This document shows, piece by piece, positions 23,092 to 32,144 of a DNA stretch of 64,000 nt. Position 1 is the stretch's first letter. Every line of letters starts with the position of its first letter. Source of the DNA: UBA2638 sp046293135 (GTDB lineage Bacteria > Pseudomonadota > Alphaproteobacteria > Micavibrionales > Micavibrionaceae); the NCBI GenBank assembly GCA_046293135.1, contig JBKBPR010000002.1, positions 434,001 to 498,000 on the forward strand, given 5' to 3'. The notes under the pieces are model-generated. The model worked only from the letters and a program-made list of their open reading frames with translations, did no database searches and was not told the origin of the DNA. The position numbers and the translations under genes were made by a program.

Positions 23092-24903
23092 ATGTCCAAA
23101 ACCGAACAGAATATCTGCCCGTCCACAACCCATGTTACACGCGGCGCGATCAGCGGCTCGCGCAAGGTTTATATCGGTGAGCTTAATGTGCCGATGCGCG
23201 AAATCGCCCTGTCGAACGGCGAGGCCTTGACGGTTTATGATACATCCGGCGCTTACACTGATGATGCGGCGGCGCTCGATATTATGCGCGGCCTGCCGAA
23301 AATTCGCCGTGAGTGGATTTTGGAGCGCGGCGGGATTGAAGAAATTGAAGGCCGTAAAATCCAGCCGATGGATAATGGTTATAAGGACGAAGCCGCTCTG
23401 GAGCGCCGCAAGATCAAGCATGAAAAATTCCCCGCCTCGCCCGAAAAACCGTTGCGCGCCAAAGCGGGGCAAAATGTCACGCAAATGCATTATGCCCGTC
23501 AAGGCATTATCACCAAGGAAATGGAATATATTGCCCTTCGTGAAAATCAGGCGCGGGAAGCCGTTCACAACAACAAGGGCGGGGAAGGATTCGGCGCGAA
23601 TTTGCCTGATTTTATTACGCCTGAATTCGTTCGTAAGGAAGTCGCCGAAGGCCGCGCGATTATTCCCGCCAATATCAACCACCCTGAATCCGAGCCGATG
23701 ATTATCGGTCGTAATTTCCTTGTGAAGATTAACGCTAATATCGGAAACTCCGCCGTCACCTCATCGATTGGTGAGGAGGTCGACAAAATGGTTTGGGCGA
23801 CACGGTGGGGCGCTGATACGATTATGGATCTGTCAACGGGGCGCGATATTCACGACACGCGTGAGTGGATTTTGCGCAACTCCCCTGTGCCGCTCGGCAC
23901 TGTCCCGATCTATCAGGCGCTCGAAAAAGTCGGCGGTATTGCCGAGGATCTGAGCTGGGATATTTTCCGCGACACACTGATCGAGCAGGCCGAACAGGGC
24001 GTGGATTACTTCACCATTCATGCGGGCGTGCGCTTGCCGTTTGTGCAATTCACTGCGGATCGTATTACGGGGATTGTGTCGCGCGGCGGCTCGATCATGG
24101 CGAAATGGTGCATGGCGCATCACCGCGAGAGCTTCCTTTACAGCAAGTTCGAAGAGATTTGCGAGATTATGAAGGCTTATGATGTGTCATTCTCGCTGGG
24201 TGACGGGCTGCGCCCCGGTGCGATCAAGGATGCCAATGACCGCGCGCAATTTGCCGAGCTGAAAACGCTGGGCGAGCTGACGCAAAAGGCATGGGCGCAT
24301 GATGTGCAGGTGATGATCGAAGGCCCCGGCCATGTGCCGATGCATTTGATCAAGGAGAACATGGATAAGCAGCTTAAGGAATGTTACGAAGCGCCGTTTT
24401 ATACTTTGGGGCCGTTAACAACCGATATTGCCCCCGGCTATGACCATATCACCAGCGCCATCGGCGCGGCGCAGATTGGTTGGTACGGTACGGCGATGCT
24501 GTGCTATGTCACGCCGAAGGAACATTTGGGCTTGCCCAACCGCGATGATGTGAAAACGGGCGTGATTACCTATAAAATTGCCGCTCATGCCGCCGACCTT
24601 GCCAAGGGGCATCCGGGCGCACAAAAACGCGATGATGCGTTGAGCCTTGCGCGGTTTGAATTCCGCTGGAACGACCAGTTTAATCTGTCGCTTGATCCCG
24701 ATACGGCGCGGGCAATGCATGATGAAACCCTCCCTGCGGAAGGGCATAAGCATGCCTCATTCTGTTCGATGTGCGGGCCGAAATTCTGTTCGATGAAAAT
24801 TACGCAAGATGTGCGTGATTTTGTCGCCGCGCAGGAGCAAGGCCAAGGTCAGGAACATGAACAGGATCAAGAGCAAGTCGCCGAGAAAAAATCAGCGGCC
24901 TAA
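23092..24903 (+). CDS. thiC: phosphomethylpyrimidine synthase
   Basis: The protein has 603 residues and is the radical-SAM enzyme converting 5-aminoimidazole ribotide to HMP phosphate, the thiamine pyrimidine. It shows the N-terminal ThiC-associated domain, the barrel core (NANIGNSAVTSSIGEEVDKM, MDLSTGRDIHDTREWI) and the C-terminal iron-sulfur motif FCSMCGPKFCSM. The extreme C-terminus is a Gln/Glu-rich tail of low complexity. ATG 23092 follows AGGAAAAAG. It is co-transcribed with the CHMI-like gene under the TPP riboswitch. Confidence 0.98.
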   Translation: MSKTEQNICPSTTHVTRGAISGSRKVYIGELNVPMREIALSNGEALTVYDTSGAYTDDAAALDIMRGLPKIRREWILERGGIEEIEGRKIQPMDNGYKDEAALERRKIKHEKFPASPEKPLRAKAGQNVTQMHYARQGIITKEMEYIALRENQAREAVHNNKGGEGFGANLPDFITPEFVRKEVAEGRAIIPANINHPESEPMIIGRNFLVKINANIGNSAVTSSIGEEVDKMVWATRWGADTIMDLSTGRDIHDTREWILRNSPVPLGTVPIYQALEKVGGIAEDLSWDIFRDTLIEQAEQGVDYFTIHAGVRLPFVQFTADRITGIVSRGGSIMAKWCMAHHRESFLYSKFEEICEIMKAYDVSFSLGDGLRPGAIKDANDRAQFAELKTLGELTQKAWAHDVQVMIEGPGHVPMHLIKENMDKQLKECYEAPFYTLGPLTTDIAPGYDHITSAIGAAQIGWYGTAMLCYVTPKEHLGLPNRDDVKTGVITYKIAAHAADLAKGHPGAQKRDDALSLARFEFRWNDQFNLSLDPDTARAMHDETLPAEGHKHASFCSMCGPKFCSMKITQDVRDFVAAQEQGQGQEHEQDQEQVAEKKSAA

Positions 24904-24941
24904 AGGTCTAAGACTTGAGGTCTGAGAGGTGGGGGATAACC

Positions 24942-25550
24942 CTAACGTGAGGCGCGGGCTTCTTCGAAAATATTGAGGAAGTCTTGCGCGGTCGGCATTC
25001 TTTCTTGCGCCATATACATGATATTCGGCCCGATGAAAAATGTTGGAACGCCCGTCCCGCCCAACCTTGCCAAAGCGCGCATATTGGCAATAGCCTTGTT
25101 ATGGGTGTCTTTGGAATCGATGTCACTGACAAACTGGTCAACGTCCAGCTCAAGCGCTTCGGCGATTTCGGTCAGGCGCTCACGCGTTAAATTCTGGCCG
25201 TTTTGCATCAGATAGTTATGCGCCTGTGCGGCTTTTCCCTGATTGGCGGCGGCATAGAAAATAATGGCGGCGGCACTGCCGTCAGGATCGCTTGAGAGCA
25301 ATGGGCGCGGCGCGAGCCTTACATTGGCATCAAGTGTTATGGCTTCCATGATAATCGGGTGGGCTTGCTGGCAATAAATACAGCTGTAATTCATGAACTT
25401 GACGACTGTCAGGTCATAATCTTCCGAACCGATTGTGTATTGCTCCGGAATATTCGTAAGCGATTGCCGCGCGGAATACAGGTCATAAACCTGAAAGCCC
25501 AGATAGGCGCATAGGGCAAATAAGAAGGCATAAAATGCTTTTAACACCAT
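24942..25550 (-). CDS. DsbA-like thioredoxin-fold oxidoreductase
   Basis: The protein has 202 residues. One N-terminal membrane helix (about 5-22) anchors a DsbA-type domain with active site CIYC in NYSCIYCQQAH and cis-proline in TGVPTFFIG. It is shorter than the second DsbA-like protein encoded upstream and has a divergent active site dipeptide. It is likely periplasmic and involved in thiol oxidation or in a specialised disulfide task. It is third in a minus-strand block after the M48 protease and the other DsbA-like gene. Confidence 0.88.
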   Translation of the reverse strand: MVLKAFYAFLFALCAYLGFQVYDLYSARQSLTNIPEQYTIGSEDYDLTVVKFMNYSCIYCQQAHPIIMEAITLDANVRLAPRPLLSSDPDGSAAAIIFYAAANQGKAAQAHNYLMQNGQNLTRERLTEIAEALELDVDQFVSDIDSKDTHNKAIANMRALARLGGTGVPTFFIGPNIMYMAQERMPTAQDFLNIFEEARASR

Positions 25551-25614
25551 TGGACGATCCCTCGTTTGTGTTGACGCGTTTATTTGTGCTTAGAGCGCGG
25601 CGCGGCGACTGATT

Positions 25615-26412
25615 TTATCCGCGCTCTTGTTTCACGCTGTCAATCAGCGCCTCTGTTCCGATATAGCCGCGGAAGACCTGATCGCCGACGATAAAGGCGG
25701 GTGTTCCCTGAATGCCCATATCCCGCGCAACGCCAATGCTCTTTCCGAGAAGCTCCTGAACAGCATCGCTTTTTGCATCAGTGGCCATCTTATCGACATC
25801 CAAGCCCAAACGCTCGGCGATCACTTTCATTTGCGCTTCGTCCTTGCCGCCTTGGTGCTCCATTAAGGCCTGATGGAATTCAAAATACTTGCCTTGTTTA
25901 TGCGCGGCCAAAGCCCATTGCGCCGCGGTGAATGAGGTCGGCCCCAAAATCGGCATTTCGATAAAGACAACGCGTACATTATCATCGCGCTCGATCAAGG
26001 CCTGAACATCTTCGAAGGCGCGTTTGCAATAGCCGCAATTATAATCGAAAAACTCAACCACCGTGACATCGCCGTCTTTCTTTCCGACAAACGGCACATC
26101 ATCGGATTGGAAAAACTCTGCATATTCTTTGAGTTTATTTTGAGTCATTTCCTCCATTTCGCGCTCTTGCTTTTCACGCAAGGCGATCATCGCTTCGGAA
26201 ATCATTTCAGGATTTTCCATCAGGTAGTCACGGAATATTTGTTGAATCTCGCCGCGCTGCGTTTCGGAGAATGATGCGCTGCTATCCGCCGCGTTTTGGT
26301 CTTGGGCGTTGGCATTGCCGGAAATGTAATAGCTGGAGGCGAACAACGCGCCCAATCCGACAGCGCTTAGCAAAACAAGGTGAAAGGCTGATTTTTTCTG
26401 ACGTTTAGGCAT
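25615..26412 (-). CDS. DsbA family protein with N-terminal helical extension
   Basis: The protein has 265 residues. ATG 26412 is used because AGGAG lies 8 bases upstream and a signal sequence follows (about 8-36). A helical, charged region (about 45-95) precedes the DsbA domain with CGYC in YNCGYCKRAF and cis-proline in QGTPAFIVG. This resembles Com1/BdbD-like and alphaproteobacterial DsbA proteins that act in the periplasm. It lies between the BepA-like protease and a second DsbA-like gene, so the three may be co-expressed for outer-membrane protein folding. Confidence 0.92.
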   Translation of the reverse strand: MPKRQKKSAFHLVLLSAVGLGALFASSYYISGNANAQDQNAADSSASFSETQRGEIQQIFRDYLMENPEMISEAMIALREKQEREMEEMTQNKLKEYAEFFQSDDVPFVGKKDGDVTVVEFFDYNCGYCKRAFEDVQALIERDDNVRVVFIEMPILGPTSFTAAQWALAAHKQGKYFEFHQALMEHQGGKDEAQMKVIAERLGLDVDKMATDAKSDAVQELLGKSIGVARDMGIQGTPAFIVGDQVFRGYIGTEALIDSVKQERG

Positions 26413-26466
26413 GTGGTCTCCTGCGATTAAAAAACATTTCAAAATTCAAACGTTGCATATCATAAA

Positions 26467-27828
26467 TCAGTTTCTGCTATTTCCCAACCCTTTTTGGGAA
26501 TCGACAAACACAACAATGTCCTGCGCCTTTATGGCTTCACGGGAATTCGGCTCGAGGCTTTGTAAAGCGCTTTCGGCCTGCCGTTTCGCATAATCGAAAT
26601 TGCGCTGTAACAGAGCTTCTTCGGCCAGATATACTCTGGCGATATCCTCCCGCCCATTGCGGCCATAGGCGGTGGCCAGCAAGCGATTGGCATGGCCCGA
26701 GCGCCTTTCCACCACCAGCGCCCTTTGCAAATTCTCGATCACCTCATTGAGCGATGCCTGACCGCCACTGCTCTGCATAAGGGCGTGGGCATAGGCAATG
26801 CGGATGAGCGGCGCATCGGGCAGCAGCGAGATGGCCTGACGGTAATAGGGAACGGCCTGATCAATCCGCCCGAAATCAACGAGCATTTGTCCTTTCAGCT
26901 CAAGGAAATAGGGGTTATTCGGCTCGGCCTCGATCAAGGCATCAATCGCCCTGATAGCGCGGTCGATATTGTTCTCGCGGTAGGCGGCAACGGCTCTGGC
27001 ATATTGCGCGGCGATTGAGCGATCGCTGTCACTATAGACCCACGGCACGCGCCCCGGATTGGTAAAGGCAAGGATTTTCGCCTTCATGCGGGCATGTTGC
27101 TCAACCCATTCTTCCGGCCAGCCCTGCCTGTAATAAGGGGATTTTTCCGCCCGCGCCTGAACGGCCTGAATACGGTTTTGCGTTAAAGGGTGGGTGCGGA
27201 CATATTCGCTTTGTTGATGTGAGGGGAGCAGCTCTTCGGATTCCAGCTTGCTTAAAAAGCTTCCCATACCGCTCGGATCTTTGCCCGCCCGTTCCATAAA
27301 GCTCATTGCGGCTTGGTCGGCGGCGGATTCATTGACACGGCTATGCGAGAGAAAGCGCCGCTGCGCCATGCTTGATGAGCCCATAACCACGGCTGAGGCC
27401 ACTTCCCCGTTTCCGGTGGCGATGGCGGCGCCGATCCCCAAAACCATGCCCAAAATACTTTCAAAAGAGGCGCGCTCCAACGCTCCTTGCATGCTGATTA
27501 AGTGACCGCCCGCAACATGCCCCAATTCGTGAGCGTAAACGCCGAGCAACTCCCCCGGATTTTCTGTGCGCTCAATAAGGCCGGTGAAGAAGAAAATATT
27601 GCTACCGCCCGCAACAAAGGCGTTCAAATCGGGGCTTTGTACCAGAACGATATTAACGCTCTCCGGCGGCATTCCCGCGGCCTGTAACAAAGGCGCGCCC
27701 CATTCCTGCAAGATTTTTTCAATCTCCGTGTCACGGATGATGATCGGTGAAGAGCGGCCTTGCGCAAAGGCGGCGCTGATATGAACAAGCGTTAGTAAAA
27801 ACAGGGATATAAAAATCAAGGACCGCAT
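26467..27828 (-). CDS. BepA-like periplasmic M48 metalloprotease with TPR domain
   Basis: The protein has 453 residues from ATG 27828, which puts a signal peptide (about 1-23, ending AAFAQG) at the N-terminus; longer frames up to 27894 are less likely. The M48 domain has HELGHVAGGH, and a downstream acidic ligand in ESAADQAAM. The C-terminal half (about 260-440) is built of TPR-like helices. BepA degrades misassembled LptD and BAM clients in the periplasm. Neighbouring DsbA-like genes fit a role in quality control of disulfide-bonded outer-membrane proteins. Confidence 0.92.
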   Translation of the reverse strand: MRSLIFISLFLLTLVHISAAFAQGRSSPIIIRDTEIEKILQEWGAPLLQAAGMPPESVNIVLVQSPDLNAFVAGGSNIFFFTGLIERTENPGELLGVYAHELGHVAGGHLISMQGALERASFESILGMVLGIGAAIATGNGEVASAVVMGSSSMAQRRFLSHSRVNESAADQAAMSFMERAGKDPSGMGSFLSKLESEELLPSHQQSEYVRTHPLTQNRIQAVQARAEKSPYYRQGWPEEWVEQHARMKAKILAFTNPGRVPWVYSDSDRSIAAQYARAVAAYRENNIDRAIRAIDALIEAEPNNPYFLELKGQMLVDFGRIDQAVPYYRQAISLLPDAPLIRIAYAHALMQSSGGQASLNEVIENLQRALVVERRSGHANRLLATAYGRNGREDIARVYLAEEALLQRNFDYAKRQAESALQSLEPNSREAIKAQDIVVFVDSQKGLGNSRN

Positions 27829-27977
27829 GGAGAGCCTCTGTCCCCGCGTCATGTTTATCACGCTGATATCATATCGGTTGCGGTTTAAAACCATTGCAAT
27901 TGCATTTTTCTTTCACAAAATCATATCACGGCTGAAAAAACCTGACAGCGCCGATATTCATAGAGTAAGATAGACCG

Positions 27978-28322
27978 ATGAGTTTCATATATCAATGGAT
28001 AGACCTGATCTGGATTCCGATTGCGCTGATTATCGTGAAAAAGCACCAGCGGCTTTTCACAATCGGCTTTTTCCTTTCCAGCATGTTGATGATGCGGCTT
28101 CAGGTCGAGTTGATGCGCGAGATCGGCTTTACCGAGGGGTTTACGAATATTATGACCTCCAGCGCCTATGACCGCGCCTTGGCGACCTATAGTATTTTTT
28201 ATGCGCTATATCTGATAATGGTTTATTTCTCGCCGAGTACGCGCGGCGCGATTTTTGTCGCCGCCTCGATTTCGATATTTTTCATGGCGTTCTTTTCAAC
28301 CGCGATAATCATGCTATTGTGA
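27978..28322 (+). CDS. small multi-pass membrane protein of unknown function
   Basis: The protein has 114 residues with about four hydrophobic helices (around 3-20, 25-45, 68-85 and 90-113). No family recognised. It starts at ATG 27978 and its stop overlaps the start region of rlmE (a GTG at 28319 and ATG at 28328), so the two genes are probably translated together. It is divergent from the BepA-like gene. Confidence 0.65.
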   Translation: MSFIYQWIDLIWIPIALIIVKKHQRLFTIGFFLSSMLMMRLQVELMREIGFTEGFTNIMTSSAYDRALATYSIFYALYLIMVYFSPSTRGAIFVAASISIFFMAFFSTAIIMLL

Positions 28323-28327
28323 GCGCC

Positions 28328-28987
28328 ATGTCAAAAAACAAAGCCAAAAGTAAAGTGCGCACGGCCAAGGGCAGGAAAACTTCCTCTACCCGCTGGCTGC
28401 AACGTCAATTGAACGATCCTTATGTGAATGAGGCGGAAAAGCATGGCTATCGCAGCCGCGCCGCGTTTAAAATTCTGGAGATTTCCGAAAAGCTCGGCGG
28501 GTTGTTCCGTAAGGATATGGTCGTTGTCGATTTGGGCGCTGCGCCGGGGGGATGGTCGCAAATCGCGGCGGCACAGGGCTGTAAGAAAATCGTGGCGATT
28601 GATTTGCTGGATATTGATCCGATTGAGGGCGTTGATTTTATCCAGCTTGATTTTATGGATGATAGCGCGCCCGATACGCTTAAGGAGATGATCGGCGGCG
28701 ATGGGTTGGTTGATCTGGTGATGAGCGATATGGCGCCCAATACCACCGGGCATAAACAAACCGATCATTTGCGGATTATGGTGGCTGTCGAGGCCGCGTA
28801 TTATTTTGCCCGCGAGGTTTTAAAGCCTGAGGGTATTTTTATTGCAAAGGTTTTGCAGGGCGGCGCGCAAAATACGCTTTTGGCCGATATGAAGCATGAT
28901 TTCAAAACGATCAAACATATCAAACCCCCCGCCAGCCGCAAGGAAAGCTCCGAGCAATATCTGGTTGCTACCGGCTTTCGCGGCTAG
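28328..28987 (+). CDS. rlmE: 23S rRNA (uridine-2'-O-)-methyltransferase
   Basis: The protein has 219 residues and belongs to the FtsJ/RrmJ family. It has SRAAFKILEI with the first catalytic lysine, the SAM motif VVDLGAAPGGWSQIA, the catalytic Asp in MSDMAPNTTGHK, the catalytic Lys in IAKVLQGG, and the final Glu in SRKESSEQYLVATGF. It methylates U2552 of 23S rRNA during large-subunit maturation. The basic N-terminus before residue 20 is typical. An in-frame GTG at 28319 is an alternative start; ATG 28328 is preferred. Confidence 0.95.
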   Translation: MSKNKAKSKVRTAKGRKTSSTRWLQRQLNDPYVNEAEKHGYRSRAAFKILEISEKLGGLFRKDMVVVDLGAAPGGWSQIAAAQGCKKIVAIDLLDIDPIEGVDFIQLDFMDDSAPDTLKEMIGGDGLVDLVMSDMAPNTTGHKQTDHLRIMVAVEAAYYFAREVLKPEGIFIAKVLQGGAQNTLLADMKHDFKTIKHIKPPASRKESSEQYLVATGFRG

Positions 28988-29094
28988 CGGCGATTGTTCG
29001 TCTGAGACTAGAGGGAAGTGGAAGTGTTTGACTTCCTGCACGTTATTTATTACATAATTTTATCAATAAAATAAATTTGAGACAGGGTTAAAAG

Positions 29095-29454
29095 ATGCAT
29101 GACGTGTTTCCATCGGGCGTAACGCTTCAGGATATTCAAGAAGAGTTTCGAAGAAAAGCCGAGAGGCAATCGAATGACGATGTAATCAGAGTCGGGAGAA
29201 GCTATGCTTATCAGTATAGAGTGCAGCTGCAAATCTGGCCGCCGAGCTTGAAAAGGATATGGAGGGTTTATTCTCCGCTTTTAGATGAAGAATATCGAAT
29301 TCCCGGCGCGGATAGCATCGTTTATAGAGTTGTCGACGGAAAATTAGAGCAGCAGAAAAAAGAGATTACAGATGTCTTGGTCGAGCGCGAGGCAAGGCGT
29401 GTATTTGATGACACCCAGCTTTCCTTTTTGTTACCCTCAATATCCAGATATTGA
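29095..29454 (+). CDS. hypothetical protein
   Basis: The protein has 119 residues and is soluble, basic and rich in Arg and Gln, beginning MHDVFPSGVTLQDIQEEF. No signal peptide, membrane helix or known motif is visible. Codon use is somewhat more AT-rich than in rlmE. It is convergent with another small unknown gene whose end lies 13 bases downstream. I do not recognise it; the frame and start are supported mainly by length. Confidence 0.5.
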   Translation: MHDVFPSGVTLQDIQEEFRRKAERQSNDDVIRVGRSYAYQYRVQLQIWPPSLKRIWRVYSPLLDEEYRIPGADSIVYRVVDGKLEQQKKEITDVLVEREARRVFDDTQLSFLLPSISRY

Positions 29455-29466
29455 TCCAAATGATTT

Positions 29467-29898
29467 TTAAAGAGAATTTTCAGCGCTATTGGTTGTGCGA
29501 ACACAGCTGATCAGCGGGCGGTTTTCAAATCCCGTGAAATAATCAATCGTATCAGGCTCACCGTTATCAAGACCCAGATCAATGTTCAAAATATCGGGGT
29601 CATCGGCGGGGTCATCCTGCATTTCCATACCGAAATGTGAGTTCATAATCTCGTCAAATCGATCAGGATCACTGTCTTTTAAGGCTTGAAGCTCTCGCGC
29701 CACAATTCCATACCAATCTTCGAGCGTAAAGCGGACGGGAATAATGATTGGTATAGCGTTGGCCATGATATTGCCCGACAATGTTGTGCGCAATGCCCCC
29801 TCCAGATTTTGCGCAAAATTCAATACCTCGCGATCAATTTTGGCGAGGATCGGTTCTTGTTCTGCACCGAAGACGGATTTGAATATTTTTCCCAACAT
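29467..29898 (-). CDS. hypothetical protein
   Basis: The protein has 143 residues and is acidic, cytoplasmic and begins MLGKIFKSVFGAEQEPI. The C-terminal third is Asp-rich (DDPADDPDILNIDLGLD). No family recognised. Upstream lies a 136-base AT-rich gap shared with the divergent guaB promoter. It is convergent with the small gene at 29095-29454. AT content is higher than in the flanking housekeeping genes. Confidence 0.5.
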   Translation of the reverse strand: MLGKIFKSVFGAEQEPILAKIDREVLNFAQNLEGALRTTLSGNIMANAIPIIIPVRFTLEDWYGIVARELQALKDSDPDRFDEIMNSHFGMEMQDDPADDPDILNIDLGLDNGEPDTIDYFTGFENRPLISCVRTTNSAENSL

Positions 29899-30034
29899 AT
29901 AAATTTTTTACATAAAATTAATATTCTTTGTCAAGCTTTGCTTTACATTTGTAAAAATTCCGCTATAACTCTCCTGCAAATTAAACCTGCGGCTTCTAAG
30001 AACCGCTTAGACAAGACAGAAGACAATTTGCGCC

Positions 30035-31525
30035 ATGACAAAACTCTCAAAATCCCCTGCCAATATCCCTGAAGCTTTAACATTTGATGATGTTTTGCTT
30101 ATCCCCGGAGCTTCGGAGGTTCAGCCCGCCGATGTTGATACCTCCACCAATCTGACCCGCGATATTCGCCTGACGATCCCGCTGCTATCGGCGGCGATGG
30201 ATACGGTGACCGAATATGAAATGGCGATTGCCATGGCGCAAAATGGCGGGATGGGAATTTTACACCGCAATATGACCGTCGAAGAGCAGGTCAAACAGGT
30301 CACGCGTGTGAAGCGCTTTGAATCGGGGATGATTGTCGATCCGATCACTATTCGCCCCGATGCAACGCTGGAAGAGGCTCTGGCGCTGATGGATCGCTAC
30401 GGCATTTCGGGCATTCCCGTCACCAAGGACAATGGCGAGCTGGTCGGCATCTTGACCAATCGCGATGTGCGCTTTGCCGATAACACCGCCATCCCCGTCA
30501 AGGAGCTGATGACCTCCGAAAACCTTGTGAAGGTTTATAACACGGTGAATAAAGATGAGGCGCGGAAACTCCTGCACACGCACCGCATTGAAAAATTGCT
30601 GGTGGTCGATGATGCGGAGCGCTGCATCGGCCTTGTCACGGTTAAGGATATTGAAAAATCAAAGCTCTACCCGCATGCGACCAAGGATGATAAAGGCCGC
30701 TTGCGTTGCGGCGCTGCGGTCGGGACGGGTGATGTAAACGGTGTTGAGCGCGCCGAAGCGTTGATGGCGGCGGGGCTTGATCTGGTTGTCGTCGATACGG
30801 CGCATGGCCATTCCCGCGCCGTTTTGGATACGGTTGCGAATATCCGCAAATTGCGCGGCAACTCCATGCAGATTATGGCCGGAAACGTTGCCACAGCCGA
30901 GGCCGCTGAAGCCCTTATCAAGGCCGGAGCGGATGCGATTAAGGTCGGGATTGGCCCTGGCTCGATTTGTACAACCCGCGTTGTGGCGGGGGTCGGCGTA
31001 CCGCAGCTGACGGCCATTATGAATGTGGCCGAGCTATGCGCGAAAAAGAAAATCCCTGTGATCGCCGATGGCGGGATTAAATATTCCGGTGATCTGGCCA
31101 AGGCCGTTGCCGCCGGAGCGGATGTCGCCATGATGGGCTCTATGTTCGCCGGAACGGACGCCGCGCCGGGTGAGGTCATTTTGTATCAGGGCCGCTCTTA
31201 TAAGTCTTATCGCGGGATGGGATCGGTCGGCGCAATGGTCAAAGGCTCGGCGGATCGCTATTTCCAAGCTGGCACAACCCAATCCAATAAGCTCGTTCCC
31301 GAAGGAATCGAGGGGCGCGTTCCGTTCAAAGGCCCGATTAGCGGCGTTATTCACCAGATGGTTGGTGGTCTTAAGGCGGCGATGGGCTATACCGGCTCTC
31401 CGACCATTCCTGTCATGAAGGAAAAAGCGCAGTTTGTGCGCATGACGGGGGCAGGATACCGCGAATCGCATGTTCATGACGTCACGATTACCCGTGAAGC
31501 TCCGAATTACAAGGTTGAGGGCTAG
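30035..31525 (+). CDS. guaB: inosine-5'-monophosphate dehydrogenase
   Basis: The protein has 496 residues. The barrel is interrupted by a CBS-domain pair (about 95-215). The catalytic loop GPGSICTTRVVAG carries Cys312, and the GGIKYSGDLAKAVAAGADVAMMGS phosphate-binding region and the flap segment are present. It oxidises IMP to XMP, the committed step of GMP synthesis. Two genes downstream is rsmB, a guaB-rsmB neighbourhood common in alphaproteobacteria. ATG 30035 has no strong ribosome-binding site but gives the family N-terminus. Confidence 0.97.
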   Translation: MTKLSKSPANIPEALTFDDVLLIPGASEVQPADVDTSTNLTRDIRLTIPLLSAAMDTVTEYEMAIAMAQNGGMGILHRNMTVEEQVKQVTRVKRFESGMIVDPITIRPDATLEEALALMDRYGISGIPVTKDNGELVGILTNRDVRFADNTAIPVKELMTSENLVKVYNTVNKDEARKLLHTHRIEKLLVVDDAERCIGLVTVKDIEKSKLYPHATKDDKGRLRCGAAVGTGDVNGVERAEALMAAGLDLVVVDTAHGHSRAVLDTVANIRKLRGNSMQIMAGNVATAEAAEALIKAGADAIKVGIGPGSICTTRVVAGVGVPQLTAIMNVAELCAKKKIPVIADGGIKYSGDLAKAVAAGADVAMMGSMFAGTDAAPGEVILYQGRSYKSYRGMGSVGAMVKGSADRYFQAGTTQSNKLVPEGIEGRVPFKGPISGVIHQMVGGLKAAMGYTGSPTIPVMKEKAQFVRMTGAGYRESHVHDVTITREAPNYKVEG

Positions 31526-31585
31526 TTTCTAAAACTGCATGAGGTATTTTAAAAAAATCAAGGGAATTTTTTTTGTTACACCCCC

Positions 31586-31613
31586 TTGATATTGCATAGA
31601 AAAGCCATATTCT
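31586..31613 (+). promoter_or_regulatory. possible sigma-70 promoter for the small secreted protein
   Basis: TTGATA (31586-31591) and TATTCT (31608-31613) are separated by 16 bases, 65 bases upstream of the start codon. The -35 hexamer overlaps the right arm of an 8-bp inverted repeat (ATCAAGGG 31557-31564, CCCTTGAT 31583-31590), which could be an operator or the guaB 3' hairpin. Confidence 0.35.
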
Positions 31614-31678
31614 CCCTAGTTGAAATTACGCGGGAATTGGTTTCGCGTAAATTTAAACAAAACAAGGAAAAGACTAAC

Positions 31679-32002
31679 ATGAAAAAATACTTGATGATGG
31701 CTGTTGCAGCTGGCCTTTTGGCTGCTCCTGCTCTTGTGTCTGAAGCAAATGCTCATGACCATGATGCAGCCGCAGAAGTTTCTGCAGAAGTCGCTGTTGA
31801 CGCAGTTGATGCAAAGCTGGCCGATGGTACACACATCCGCGTCAGAGGCACAAACGTATCAGTTGTTGCTGAAGACGGTTCTGAAACACCTGCTCCTGAC
31901 GGCGTTCACACGCTTGAGAATGGCGCAACAGTGGAAACACTTGATGGTGTAATCGTTGAAGCTGCTGAAGAAGAAGCAGTAGAAGACGACGCTGCAGAGT
32001 AA
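31679..32002 (+). CDS. small secreted acidic protein of unknown function
   Basis: The protein has 107 residues. It has a clear signal peptide (about 1-25, cleaving at ANAHDHD) and a mature part that is very acidic and rich in Ala, Val, Glu and Asp, with His/Asp at the new N-terminus and an EEEAVEDD tail. ATG 31679 follows AAGGAAAAG. Alanine codons are mainly GCT and GCA rather than the GCG/GCC of the neighbours, which can mark either very high expression or recent acquisition. It has its own likely promoter and terminator. No family recognised. Confidence 0.7.
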   Translation: MKKYLMMAVAAGLLAAPALVSEANAHDHDAAAEVSAEVAVDAVDAKLADGTHIRVRGTNVSVVAEDGSETPAPDGVHTLENGATVETLDGVIVEAAEEEAVEDDAAE

Positions 32003-32030
32003 TTTTTAAAAATTACTGCAATAATTCAAG

Positions 32031-32061
32031 AAACCCGGCTGCGCCATGCGCCGGGTTTTTT
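32031..32061 (+). terminator. intrinsic terminator after the secreted acidic protein
   Basis: AAACCCGGC (32031-32039) pairs with GCCGGGTTT (32050-32058) and runs into a T-tract, 29 bases after the stop codon. Confidence 0.87.
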
Positions 32062-32144
32062 GATGATCTGATTTTGAGAGATGAAATCTTCATAACAACA
32101 ATAAAGATAGCCAAAATCAGCGTTATCCTGTATCACTGCCCCTC

